A stretch of DNA of 64,000 bases from positions 186,001 through 250,000 of the forward strand of contig LADR01000023.1 in the NCBI GenBank assembly GCA_000961655.1, given 5' to 3'. The notes below the pieces were generated by a model, which saw only the letters and a program-made list of their open reading frames with translations, made no database searches and was not told where the DNA came from. A program made the position numbers and the translations under genes. Numbering within the stretch: the first letter of the stretch is position 1; each line of letters starts with the position of its first letter. Of this stretch, positions 1 through 8,493 are shown one piece after another. Source of the stretch: Desulfatitalea sp. BRH_c12. Lineage in GTDB: Bacteria; Desulfobacterota; Desulfobacteria; Desulfobacterales; Desulfosarcinaceae.

Positions 1-9
1 GACCGTTAC

Positions 10-870
10 ATGGATGTATATGATAAAATCCGTAGTCAAACCAATATGGCTGAACGCCAATTATCCGTTTCTTCGCTATCGCAATTGTTGATATCCGCGG
101 TGGTTTTGGTGGTAGCTGCATTTGCGGCTGTCATCAACTATAATATGGTGACTTCGCCCATGTCCGAAATGGTAGGAGGCAACAGTACCATCGGCAACTT
201 CAAAATCGCCGAGGTGGCCGGAATGCTCATTGTCGGTTTGCAGATTGTCCTGGGTTTTTTCTTGATGGACACATTGCGCATTACACGGCTCTTTTCCGCA
301 TTCGGTGGTATGGAAGACGGTAAACGCCGGGTCTTTTTTTGGGTCTTTTTTTGTTTTCTGGTAATGCTTGCCGGTGTTGAATCGACCCTGGCATTAATGC
401 GCTATCAAATGGCCGCTAACATGGAAACGCTTCGTCAATCATTGGCCGGAGTGGAAAATGCAGAGATCTTGAGAAGTAAAATTCCCATGTTCGGGCAAAT
501 GCTCTTGGGTTTTATCCTGCCGTTTGTTTTGACCTTTGTCGCTATTGCTTTTGAGTCTTTCGTCATCGCCCTGCGCACATCGGCAGGTATCGTGGGCATC
601 TGCATACTGCGCGCAACTGTGTTCATTCTGAGACTCATTGGCAATTTCGGTTTTTATGTAGCTCTCCTGATGACCCGGTTTTATGATCTTATCATTTTCC
701 CAGCTTTGTGGTTGGAAGAATTAGTCATTCAAAAATTCCAAGCAAAAGTTGGCAATGAAGAAAAAAGAATCGAAGAATGCAGGGAAATCGAAGGCGTGAC
801 CGATCATGCACCGCAGTCGAATCACCATTCTGATCATGTGCTTCCGATAGTGAGCCGGGCGGCCGAATGA
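10..870 (+). CDS. integral membrane protein of unknown function, probably cut at its 5' end
   Basis: I do not recognise the family. The product has at least four hydrophobic segments (about residues 25-45, 70-90, 107-127 and 160-225 as a long or double segment), separated by a loop rich in Met, Glu and Ala. The tail from about residue 245 is charged and hydrophilic and probably cytoplasmic. The reading frame stays open to the window edge upstream of the ATG at position 10 and no ribosome binding site can be seen, so the true start may lie outside the window. It faces mtaB tail to tail across about 45 bases with no clear terminator between them. A membrane location is well supported; no function can be assigned. 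Confidence 0.6.
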   Translation: MDVYDKIRSQTNMAERQLSVSSLSQLLISAVVLVVAAFAAVINYNMVTSPMSEMVGGNSTIGNFKIAEVAGMLIVGLQIVLGFFLMDTLRITRLFSAFGGMEDGKRRVFFWVFFCFLVMLAGVESTLALMRYQMAANMETLRQSLAGVENAEILRSKIPMFGQMLLGFILPFVLTFVAIAFESFVIALRTSAGIVGICILRATVFILRLIGNFGFYVALLMTRFYDLIIFPALWLEELVIQKFQAKVGNEEKRIEECREIEGVTDHAPQSNHHSDHVLPIVSRAAE

Positions 871-914
871 GACGCATGGCGCCTGCCACGCACCCATTGG
901 GGGGTAGCGAAAAC

Positions 915-2222
915 CTATACCCTGTGGCCGTAAACGGTGCCGTCCTGATCGATGCGTTCAATGTGTACAGTCACCAAACTGTTTTCTTTAACATTTATGC
1001 CTGATATAAATACCTGTACATAGTTATCACTCAATCCGCTGGCATAGCCAGTAGATTGATCGGCCTTTTCAATAAGCACGGTCAAGGTGCGGCCGATCAT
1101 TGACCTGTGAAATGCCGAGCGTTTTTTTTCCCCTAACTCGCGTAGTCGCTTGGAACGTTCTTTGGTGATCTTTTGGGGCACTTTCTCCTTGAAGGCAGCT
1201 GCCGGCGTGCCCTTGCGCGGTGAAAATGGAAATACGTGCAGATAGCTGATCGGCAAGCTTTCGATGAGACCATAGGTTTGCATGAAGGCTTCTTCGCTTT
1301 CGCCCGGAAATCCGGCGATCACGTCCACACCGATTGCAACGTCACGGATATGATGATGTATTTTTTCAATGGTTTGCTTGAAAAAATCCCGGTCGTATGG
1401 ACGGCCCATCCGTTGCAACAGTTCATTTGCGCCGCTTTGCAGCGGAATGTGAAAATGACGACATATCAAACGGTCAGGGTGATTGATCAATTGTATCATC
1501 CGGCTGTCGATTTCAGTCGGCTCGATCGAGCTGATCCGAATACGGTCAACCGAAGGCGCATCCACCAGAGATGCCAAAAGCGCGGTCAGATGCGTTGAAG
1601 GGTCAAGGTCCATGCCATAAGCGCCGAGATGGATACCCGTCAGCACCACTTCCCGTAAGCCAGCAGCACCCAGTCGACTCAGGTGAGCGCGCACGTCTTC
1701 GGGCGGCATGCTGCGTGAGCGTCCGCGGGCATACGGGACGATGCAGTATGTGCAACGGGTATCGCATCCATCCTGAATTTTAAGAAAAGCACGGGTACGT
1801 GCCTGATCGGCCACTGCGGGCATGGCAGGAAAAATAGCTTGGTCGTGCGGCGATCCGGTCGAGCCTGTTAGGCAACTACCAGGGGCAGACACGGACAATA
1901 AATCGGCAATGCGCATTTTATCACGGTGGCCGATGATCTGATCGACACCTTCGATCACACGGACTTCGTCAGCGGCGGTTTGCGCGTAACAACCGGTGAC
2001 AACCACTTTTGCATCGGGATTATTGCGGATGGCCTGCCGTATGGCCTGGCGCGATTGCATGCCAGCCTTGCTCGTGACGGTGCACGTATTGACGACCAGC
2101 ACATCCGGCAATTCAGCGTCAGATGTTCGGGTCCAGCCGTGCGCTTCCAGCAAATGCCCCATTGCCGCCGATTCGCACTGATTGACCTTGCACCCCAGGG
2201 TGATGATGCGGTACGTTTTCAT
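915..2222 (-). CDS. mtaB: tRNA t6A37 methylthiotransferase MtaB
   Basis: A radical SAM methylthiotransferase that adds a methylthio group to t6A at position 37 of ANN-decoding tRNAs. From the ATG at 2222 (435 aa) it has the N-terminal UPF0004 domain with cluster cysteines near residues 11, 47 and 78 (TLGCKVNQ, NTCTV, VTGCYAQ). The radical SAM core follows with CDTRCTYC near 153-160, and a C-terminal TRAM domain closes the protein. The sequence is closer to MtaB than to MiaB or RimO because of TLGCKVNQCES. The ATG overlaps the mnmA stop as ATGA, which argues for it over the in-frame GTG at 2231. It is the last gene of an operon with the NIL-ferredoxin gene and mnmA, so three sulfur/Fe-S functions tied to tRNA modification sit together. 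Confidence 0.93.
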   Translation of the reverse strand: MKTYRIITLGCKVNQCESAAMGHLLEAHGWTRTSDAELPDVLVVNTCTVTSKAGMQSRQAIRQAIRNNPDAKVVVTGCYAQTAADEVRVIEGVDQIIGHRDKMRIADLLSVSAPGSCLTGSTGSPHDQAIFPAMPAVADQARTRAFLKIQDGCDTRCTYCIVPYARGRSRSMPPEDVRAHLSRLGAAGLREVVLTGIHLGAYGMDLDPSTHLTALLASLVDAPSVDRIRISSIEPTEIDSRMIQLINHPDRLICRHFHIPLQSGANELLQRMGRPYDRDFFKQTIEKIHHHIRDVAIGVDVIAGFPGESEEAFMQTYGLIESLPISYLHVFPFSPRKGTPAAAFKEKVPQKITKERSKRLRELGEKKRSAFHRSMIGRTLTVLIEKADQSTGYASGLSDNYVQVFISGINVKENSLVTVHIERIDQDGTVYGHRV

Positions 2223-3304
2223 TCGATCCACCCGCCGCCGAGCACTTCATCGTCCTGGTAGAAGACTGCGCCCTGACCGGGCGTCACCGCCGGCTCCGGG
2301 GCGTCAAAGCGAATTTCAACCCTGTTCGTGTCGATCGGCGAAAGCAACGCGGAAACCGCCTTGTGCCGGTAGCGCACCCGGACCATGACCTGCAAGGGGC
2401 GCTGTGGGGCAGGGGCGATCCAATTGATATGGTCGACGCGGCATCGATCGGTCAGCAGGTCCTCTTTGTTGCCAACGCGAAGGCAGTTGCGCTGTTGATC
2501 GATCTGAACGACATAGTAAGGTTCAGCGGCAGGACAATTGATGCCGCGTCGTTGACCCACGGTATAATGATGCAGCCCTTTATGGCTGCCGATGACATGG
2601 CCGCCCATATCTTCGATGCTGCCGGGCTGACTGCGAAATCCGGGTTGTCGGGCTAAAAAATCGTTGTAGGTGCCTTCATTAATGAAACAGATATCCTGGC
2701 TTTCAGTGGTCGTCGCCGGGATCAGCCCCTTGCTGTGAGCAATGCGCCGTGTCTGTTCTTTGGTTAATTTGCCAAGTGGCAACACCGCGGAGGCAAGCTG
2801 CTGCTGAGACAAGCGCGCCAGGAAATAAGATTGATCCTTGCGTTTGTCGATCCCGGCCAGCAATCGCATGCGGCCGTCATCGGCAGCCTCTATGGTAGCA
2901 TAGTGTCCGCTGGCAATGTGCGTTGCGCCCCAGATGCGCGCTTTCTCCAGCAAAATGGTGAACTTGATCGCAGGATTGCATACCAGACAGGGATTGGGCG
3001 TTTGGCCGCGGCCATACGTATCCACGAAATAGTCCACGACTTGTTCTTGGAACTCCTTGCGCAAATCGATGATATGCAAAGGGATGTCCAACTGATCGGC
3101 CAGTGGCAGAATGGAACGGCGTGCGCGGTTTTCAAGGGCGGCAAAATTGGCATCATCACCATGCGTGCCACAAAGCCCGCCCCCGGCTTCGTATCCGCTG
3201 AGAAAATGGAGCGCAATCAGGCGGCAACCCCGGTCTCTGAGCAATGCCGCGGCCACCAGAGAATCGATGCCGCCGCTAAGGGCAATGGCAGTACATGCCT
3301 GCAT
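2219..3304 (-). CDS. mnmA: tRNA-specific 2-thiouridylase MnmA
   Basis: Activates U34 of Lys, Glu and Gln tRNAs with ATP and replaces O2 by sulfur (s2U34). The 361-residue product has the PP-loop SGGIDS at 10-15. The first cysteine pair is at 106/109 (NPCLVCN) and the second catalytic cysteine at 206 (SQDICF), matching the two-cysteine persulfide/disulfide mechanism of bacterial MnmA. The length is normal for the family. The ATG directly follows the TAA of the NIL-ferredoxin gene with no spacer, and the stop overlaps mtaB, so the three genes are almost certainly co-translated. This context suggests the ferredoxin helps deliver sulfur or electrons to MnmA, which is inference. Confidence 0.95.
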   Translation of the reverse strand: MQACTAIALSGGIDSLVAAALLRDRGCRLIALHFLSGYEAGGGLCGTHGDDANFAALENRARRSILPLADQLDIPLHIIDLRKEFQEQVVDYFVDTYGRGQTPNPCLVCNPAIKFTILLEKARIWGATHIASGHYATIEAADDGRMRLLAGIDKRKDQSYFLARLSQQQLASAVLPLGKLTKEQTRRIAHSKGLIPATTTESQDICFINEGTYNDFLARQPGFRSQPGSIEDMGGHVIGSHKGLHHYTVGQRRGINCPAAEPYYVVQIDQQRNCLRVGNKEDLLTDRCRVDHINWIAPAPQRPLQVMVRVRYRHKAVSALLSPIDTNRVEIRFDAPEPAVTPGQGAVFYQDDEVLGGGWIE

Positions 3305-3730
3305 TTAGAAAAAGGCCTGCCGGATCGGACGCACCTTCATCGCGCGGGGAGGGCAAGCGGGGACACATAGCTCACACACGCTGCATTTCTGCTGTTCGAA
3401 GGTGACGGTCATTTCCGGACGCAGAATGGACAATGCGCCCGTCGGGCAAACAGCCGTGCAGGCACCGCATTGGATGCAGGTAGTGTCATCGCGTTTGACT
3501 TCCTGGGATGCGTTTTGTACATCCACACCTTGAGATTTAAGGTACTGCACACCTTCTTTGAAATTCTTGCGCGTGCCCGAAAGATCCAGTACCATATAGC
3601 CTTCTTTGCGAGGCAGAATGCCCGCATTGAGGATATTGAACACCAGGTCGAAATTGCGTGCGAGATTGCACACCAAAGGTTTTTGTACCTCTGTTCTGGG
3701 AAACCGTAAAATGAGTATTTTAGAGTACAC
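3305..3730 (-). CDS. NIL-domain 4Fe-4S ferredoxin
   Basis: A 141-residue protein with an N-terminal NIL domain (about residues 3-78), the ACT-like fold also found on methionine ABC transporter ATPases. Behind it is a 2[4Fe-4S] ferredoxin module with cysteines at 85, 88, 91, 95 and 116, 119, 122, 126. It starts at GTG (3730) behind a strong GGAGG site. In methanogens and sulfate reducers, NIL-ferredoxins are linked to sulfide-dependent homocysteine or sulfur assimilation. Here it abuts mnmA with no spacer and heads the operon, so a role in supplying sulfur or electrons for tRNA thiolation is a reasonable inference. Domain identity is secure; the role is not. Confidence 0.88.
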   Translation of the reverse strand: MYSKILILRFPRTEVQKPLVCNLARNFDLVFNILNAGILPRKEGYMVLDLSGTRKNFKEGVQYLKSQGVDVQNASQEVKRDDTTCIQCGACTAVCPTGALSILRPEMTVTFEQQKCSVCELCVPACPPRAMKVRPIRQAFF

Positions 3731-3814
3731 TAAGGACCTCCAAAGGTTCTTGGGCTGTGGATTCGACCGTTTAATGTAATTGGAACCCCTATTTATGTCA
3801 ACAGCATTAACATT

Positions 3815-6028
3815 ATGAACCCATTAGCGTATCGCACCACCAGTCTGGCCATTCAAACGCTCTCGAATTTCTTTAAAGCCAGGGTCAACTTGCACGGCAC
3901 AGAGAATATCCCTGTCGGCGCCAAGATTTTTGTCGTCAATCACTTTACGCGCCTGGAAACGATTCTGGTCCCTTATTATCTGCACAAATTACTAAAGGTG
4001 CCGATGTGGTCTCTGGCGTCATCTGAATTTTTCGGTGGCACCCTGGGGCGGTTTCTGGAAACGCTCGGTGCAGTATCGACCAACCATCCTGACCGCGATC
4101 GTCTGATCGTAAAATCCTTGCTCACAAACGAGGCCGGCTGGATCATCTTTCCCGAAGGGCGCATGGTCAAAAATAAAAAGATTATCGAAAAAGGGCGCTA
4201 CATGGTCTCCTATGCGGGTGGCAAACACCCGCCCCACACGGGCGCCGCGCACCTTGCCTTGCGCACCGAGTTTTACCGCCAGCGCTTTATGTGGTTGTCC
4301 GAGCACGCACCGGACGAACTCGATCGCCTGAGGCCGCTTTTCAATCTTCAACCCTCTGCCGTGATCGACAACAAAGGCACGTACATCGTGCCGGTCAATC
4401 TGACCTATTATCCATTGCGCGCAAAAATAAATATTCTTCATAGGTTGGCCAAACGATGGGTCGAAGATCTCCCGGAAAAGTTTGTGGAGGAGTTGATGAC
4501 TGAAGGTTCCATGCTGACCGCCGGAGTGGACATTGATATCCGTTTCGGCACCCCGATCGAGATCGCCCCCTATCTGCAGGTGCGCCGCGTTGTCAAGGAT
4601 ATGTGCAAGCCGGATCCATTCGGTTTTGACGATCCTCTGCCGTGCCTGAAGTGCATGCGAAAGGCGGCCCTCGACATCATGCGACGTTATATGCGTGCCA
4701 TTTACGGTATGACCACGATCAACCACGATCATATTTTTGCGTCTCTGCTCAAGCACAGCCTGACGCGTCGCCTGCGCATGGAAAATCTGCGTCTGCGTGC
4801 CTTCCTCGCTATCCACAAGGGAACAACGCAAGCCTGGATGCATGCGCACAACAGTATGAAAGAGAATCAGAACCATCTTTTATTAAACGATCAGTATGGC
4901 AAGATAGCCGATTTTCTATCCATTGCGCAGGAAACGGGTGTCTTGCGCCAGGAGCGGTCCACGTTTTTGCTTGATCAGCGCAAACTGCGCACTATTTTCG
5001 ATTTTCACAGGGCGCGCATCGACAACCCTGTGGCTGTGATGGCCAATGAGGTGGAGCCATTGACACAGTTGCAACGGATGATTTCCAGAGCGTGCTGGCA
5101 ACCTGGTTTTTGGCTACGCCGTCGGGCGGCCCGCTATTTTCAGGAAAAAGCGGAACGAGAATTTGAGCATGATTATGAACAGTTTCATATCGTCGGCGAG
5201 AGCAAACCCAAGAGTATCGGGAAACCCATTTTGATCCGCGGCCGCTCCCGCAAAACAGGCATCTTATTATGCCACGGGTACATGGCCGCACCTGCGGAAG
5301 TCAAAACCCTGGCCGAATATCTGGGACGCAAAGGCTACTGGGTATACGCACCACGCCTGAAGGGACATGGGACAGCACCGGAAGATCTGGCATCCCGGTC
5401 TTACAAGGAGTGGATCAGTTCCTTGGAAGACGGATTTTTATTGATGCGCAACACGTGCCGCCATGTGGTGGTCGGTGGTTTCTCCACCGGCGCGGCGTTG
5501 GCGCTGGAACTGGCTGCCCGCACGCACGACATCGCTGGTGTTTTTGCCGTCGCCACGCCCTTGCGCCTGCAATATGCCGCTTCGCGTCTGGCGCCGGTAG
5601 TGGATACCTGGAACCGCTTGATGAAGCGGGTCCACTGGGAAGATGCCAAAAGGGAGTTTGTCGAGAACCAGGCGGAACACCCGCATATCAACTATTCGCG
5701 TAACCCCATTGCGGGAGTACGTGAATTGGAACGCTTGATGGATGTTATCGAACCCAAATTGGCCGACATTAAGATTCCGGCAATGGTGATCCAATCCCAG
5801 GAAGATCCTGTGGTGAATCCCAAAGGGTCTGAACGCATTTTCCAAAGGCTTGGTTCGGTCGACAAGCGCTATCTCGCTTTTAACTTCAAACGCCATGGCA
5901 TTTTGCTCGGTGATGGCTCCCAAAGCGTCCATCGCGCCATTGGGGATTTTATAGACCAGCTTTTCATCGAGGAAAGCCCGGTGGGTGTTGTGCCAGGTTC
6001 CGGCACGGAGGCTGAAGAACATCCATGA
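3815..6028 (+). CDS. two-domain protein: PlsC-type acyltransferase fused to an alpha/beta hydrolase
   Basis: The N-terminal half (about residues 15-250) looks like a lysophosphatidic-acid acyltransferase. It has an NHFTRLE motif at 42-48, where the usual HX4D becomes HX4E, and FPEGRM at 112-117. A linker of about 200 residues holds CLKCMRKAAL and helical stretches. The C-terminal part (about residues 490-715) is an alpha/beta hydrolase with LLCHGYMAAP, a nucleophile elbow GGFSTG (Ser 557), an acid in SQEDPVV and a His in KRHGILLG, similar to monoacylglycerol lipases and carboxylesterases. One chain could therefore both add and remove acyl groups in membrane lipid remodelling; this is inference. 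The stop overlaps the protease gene as ATGA. Glu in place of the catalytic Asp is a point to test. Confidence 0.85.
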   Translation: MNPLAYRTTSLAIQTLSNFFKARVNLHGTENIPVGAKIFVVNHFTRLETILVPYYLHKLLKVPMWSLASSEFFGGTLGRFLETLGAVSTNHPDRDRLIVKSLLTNEAGWIIFPEGRMVKNKKIIEKGRYMVSYAGGKHPPHTGAAHLALRTEFYRQRFMWLSEHAPDELDRLRPLFNLQPSAVIDNKGTYIVPVNLTYYPLRAKINILHRLAKRWVEDLPEKFVEELMTEGSMLTAGVDIDIRFGTPIEIAPYLQVRRVVKDMCKPDPFGFDDPLPCLKCMRKAALDIMRRYMRAIYGMTTINHDHIFASLLKHSLTRRLRMENLRLRAFLAIHKGTTQAWMHAHNSMKENQNHLLLNDQYGKIADFLSIAQETGVLRQERSTFLLDQRKLRTIFDFHRARIDNPVAVMANEVEPLTQLQRMISRACWQPGFWLRRRAARYFQEKAEREFEHDYEQFHIVGESKPKSIGKPILIRGRSRKTGILLCHGYMAAPAEVKTLAEYLGRKGYWVYAPRLKGHGTAPEDLASRSYKEWISSLEDGFLLMRNTCRHVVVGGFSTGAALALELAARTHDIAGVFAVATPLRLQYAASRLAPVVDTWNRLMKRVHWEDAKREFVENQAEHPHINYSRNPIAGVRELERLMDVIEPKLADIKIPAMVIQSQEDPVVNPKGSERIFQRLGSVDKRYLAFNFKRHGILLGDGSQSVHRAIGDFIDQLFIEESPVGVVPGSGTEAEEHP

Positions 6029-7254
6029 ACACTATCGCCCTTATCATTCTGGCGGCTCTGCTCCTCGATGCAGGGCTAAAATTTGCTGCGGACTGGCTGA
6101 ATCTTAAACGGCTGCACTCCGGGCTGCCCGAAGCTTTCGCAGACTGGTATGATCCTGGGCGCTATCGCCGCAGCCAGGACTATCTGCGGGTCAATACGCG
6201 CTTCGGATGGGTCGTCACGGGGGTCGATCTTCTACTTCTACTGACATTCTGGTTTGGCGGCGGGTTTGCATGGCTGGACGAATGGGTGCGGGGTTTTAAT
6301 TTGTCCACCCTGACCACCGGATTGCTTTTTATCGGCTTTCTGGTTGCACTCAAAGGGTTGCTGAACCTGCCGTTCGATGTTTACGCCACCTTTGGAATCG
6401 AGGCGCGTTTCGGATTCAACCGGACGACCTGGCGGACCTACCTGCTCGATCGCTGCAAGGCAGTGCTATTGGGCCTGGCTATCGGTGCCCCGTTGTTGGC
6501 GCTTGTGCTTCTTTTCTTTCAACATGCGGGACCGCATGCCTGGTGGTTGTGCTGGTTGATCGTGGTGATGGTCATGCTGGCGGTACACTATGTCGCACCC
6601 ACATGGATCATGCCGCTGTTCAATCGCTTCGAGCCACTATCGTCCGGCGAATTGCGCGACGCTATCACCGCTTATGCGCGCCGGATCGATTTCGCCTTGG
6701 ACAATATTTTTGTTATGGATGGTTCGAAACGCAGCAGCAAAGCCAACGCATTTTTTACCGGCTTCGGGAGACACAGGCGCATCGTCCTGTTCGATACGCT
6801 GATCAGCAACCACAGTGTGGATGAACTGGTCGCTGTATTAGCGCACGAAATGGGGCATTACAAACAGCGCCATGTCCTTAAAATGATGCTGGTCGGCATC
6901 GGCCAGTCCGGTCTGATGTTCTATATTCTTTCATGGTTTATCTCTTACCCGGGGCTATTCGAAGCGTTTCATGTTCAGCAAGTATCAGTGTATGCTGGTT
7001 TGGTTTTCTTCGGACTGCTATACACCCCCCTGGATGCCGTTTTGGGCCTGGCTATGCAGTATATGTCGCGGCGCCACGAATATGCCGCAGATCGTTTTGC
7101 CGTGCAAACCGCGCCGCAGGGTCGCTCACTGGCAACCGCACTCAAAAAAATGTCCGTAGATCATTTGAGCAATTTGGACCCGCACCCATTATACGTTTTT
7201 CTCAATTACTCACATCCACCAGTGATGCAGCGCGTAGAGGCGTTAAAGCGTTGA
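6025..7254 (+). CDS. M48-family (Ste24/CAAX protease 1-like) membrane zinc metallopeptidase
   Basis: A 409-residue multi-pass membrane protein resembling Ste24-type peptidases. The zinc site HEMGH is at 274-278 and the third ligand glutamate is at 352 in HEYAADRF. Further family signatures are MDGSKRSSKANAFFTG and a late SHPP motif. About seven hydrophobic segments surround the catalytic domain. In eukaryotes this family trims prenylated proteins; bacteria lack CAAX prenylation, so the target is probably a membrane or misfolded protein. It is translationally coupled (ATGA overlap) to the acyltransferase-hydrolase fusion, suggesting a shared membrane-maintenance role. Confidence 0.9.
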   Translation: MNTIALIILAALLLDAGLKFAADWLNLKRLHSGLPEAFADWYDPGRYRRSQDYLRVNTRFGWVVTGVDLLLLLTFWFGGGFAWLDEWVRGFNLSTLTTGLLFIGFLVALKGLLNLPFDVYATFGIEARFGFNRTTWRTYLLDRCKAVLLGLAIGAPLLALVLLFFQHAGPHAWWLCWLIVVMVMLAVHYVAPTWIMPLFNRFEPLSSGELRDAITAYARRIDFALDNIFVMDGSKRSSKANAFFTGFGRHRRIVLFDTLISNHSVDELVAVLAHEMGHYKQRHVLKMMLVGIGQSGLMFYILSWFISYPGLFEAFHVQQVSVYAGLVFFGLLYTPLDAVLGLAMQYMSRRHEYAADRFAVQTAPQGRSLATALKKMSVDHLSNLDPHPLYVFLNYSHPPVMQRVEALKR

Positions 7255-7267
7255 GGCGTAGAATAAC

Positions 7268-7350
7268 TCAACTTTCGGGCTTGGCACGTAGTGAGGTGAG
7301 CCGGGCGGACCACCCGCCCGGCTCACCCGCGTTTGGAACCCGAAATTGAA
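7268..7350. repeat. dispersed palindromic element, copy 1
   Basis: The ends TCAACTTTCGGG and CCCGAAATTGAA are near-perfect inverted repeats. The core contains TTGGCACGTAGTGAGG and GCGTTTGGAACCC, both shared with a second copy at 20621-20679. This copy has an extra 13-bp perfect stem (7296-7308 with 7314-7326, loop ACCAC) that copy 2 lacks. Confidence 0.75.
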
Positions 7351-7354
7351 GTTC

Positions 7355-7541
7355 TGGTTATGCACTTCGCCCCAGTAAGACACAGGTATGGGGTGTCATT
7401 AGTTGTAATTTAACAAAAGCCTGTACGCAAAAGCGTCAACATGGGGAGGTGAGCATATCAAATCGACAGAATGCCTCCCTTTACACTTTAAACTTTACAC
7501 TTAACACTTCACCCACATCACTTGAGCGAAGTGCATAACCA
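7355..7541. repeat. 16-bp perfect inverted repeat bounding a 155-bp segment
   Basis: TGGTTATGCACTTCGC at 7355-7370 is the exact reverse complement of GCGAAGTGCATAACCA at 7526-7541. The enclosed segment has no ORF of note and is rich in TTTACACTT-like words. This is compatible with a small non-autonomous element (MITE-like) or a long-range hairpin; no flanking target duplication is evident. Confidence 0.6.
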
Positions 7542-7596
7542 TATACTTAATTAATGCGTTCATTGAAAGTTCGTGAGGTAATGTCGGTGGGGTTAC

Positions 7597-7630
7597 ATTG
7601 CGTTCCCACGCAAGCGCATAGGAACGCAAT
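7597..7630. repeat. GCGTTCC palindrome, copy 1
   Basis: A 10-bp perfect stem, ATTGCGTTCC (7597-7606) with GGAACGCAAT (7621-7630), lies about 20 bases past the stop of the minus-strand ATPase gene. It shares the GCGTTCCCA core with hairpins at 22058-22092 and 49143-49167. There is no T-run, so it is a repeat or RNA-stabilising hairpin rather than a classic terminator. Confidence 0.6.
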
Positions 7631-7649
7631 CAGCTTTATCTGGCAGGTC

Positions 7650-8477
7650 TCACTGTTTGACAGAATCAACGACCAACATCGTTGCTGGATCCAGGATGAG
7701 TTGCGGTTGCGTTTCCGCCTGTGAACACCCTTTCAGCGCTTTGATGTGGATGGTATTTTCCACAGATTGAAGGGCGATGGCCACATCGAAAAGGGATTGC
7801 ACCGGTGACAACTGAATGGGCAGGCCGTCCGGCGCCGGCGCCTCGTGGCGATGGGTCGTGACAGTAAACCAAATCGGCAGTCCCAGTCTCTCGGCAAGCA
7901 TTTTCAATTCACCCAAGACTTCCGATACATCCTGGTCGAATGGCTGTCCGTCGATGATAATCATGTCCGGACTGAAAATGCCCTGCGAGGTCAGGTCGGT
8001 CAGACGCTCGTCCAGCTTGGGAGCGCTGAATCCCTCTACTTGAAAAGTCATGATAAACCGATGGGGCACGATAGTGTCCCAAAGCTGATCCAGCGGCGTC
8101 ACTTGGTACATTTGGGCCAGACGCCCCAAAACTTCTTGGTACCACAGGTTGACCTTGCCCACCGGTTCATTGAGGCTGATATGAAGAACATTTTTATCGC
8201 GCAGCATACTGTTGAGCGCAATTTGAATAACCAGGGCGGTTTTTCCTACGCCGGCTCGGGCCAGCACGGCGCCGAACCGACCGGGTCCGATGATATCGTC
8301 ACTTTCATGACCCAGTAAGCGCAGCGGATTGCGCATGATGAGATCTTGTTTCAGCATGACCAAATTCCTTTCCTTCAGGTGAATGACCCGCGCGGGCATT
8401 TCGGCCCGGGGTGGCGCCAAGCGCATCTGCCGACGGCTCCTGCGATTGGGGATCGCTTCCGAATCCATGTTCAGCAT
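7650..8477 (-). CDS. RecA/RadA-like P-loop ATPase of unknown role, downstream of fusA
   Basis: A 275-residue protein with Walker A ARAGVGKT (73-80) and Walker B DMIIIDGQ (about 171-178), in a compact RecA/KaiC-like ATPase core without extra DNA-binding or zinc domains. The first 50 residues are basic and probably flexible. A GGAG motif precedes the ATG by 9 bases, and the start is only 16 bases after the fusA stop, so the two genes very probably form an operon. I cannot name a function. RecA-fold identity is good; DNA repair, regulation or ribosome-linked roles are all open. Confidence 0.75.
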   Translation of the reverse strand: MLNMDSEAIPNRRSRRQMRLAPPRAEMPARVIHLKERNLVMLKQDLIMRNPLRLLGHESDDIIGPGRFGAVLARAGVGKTALVIQIALNSMLRDKNVLHISLNEPVGKVNLWYQEVLGRLAQMYQVTPLDQLWDTIVPHRFIMTFQVEGFSAPKLDERLTDLTSQGIFSPDMIIIDGQPFDQDVSEVLGELKMLAERLGLPIWFTVTTHRHEAPAPDGLPIQLSPVQSLFDVAIALQSVENTIHIKALKGCSQAETQPQLILDPATMLVVDSVKQ

Positions 8478-8493
8478 GAAAGTTTACTCCACA

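Larger units (their letters stand above)
7255..7649. other. repeat-rich intergenic region between convergent genes
   Basis: About 395 bases with no supportable gene. It holds a palindromic dispersed element (7268-7350), a perfect 16-bp inverted repeat (7355-7370 with 7526-7541), a low-complexity tract of repeated TTTACACTT-like words near 7480-7510, and a GCGTTCC hairpin (7597-7630) beyond the end of the minus-strand ATPase gene. Both flanking genes end here. Confidence 0.7.
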
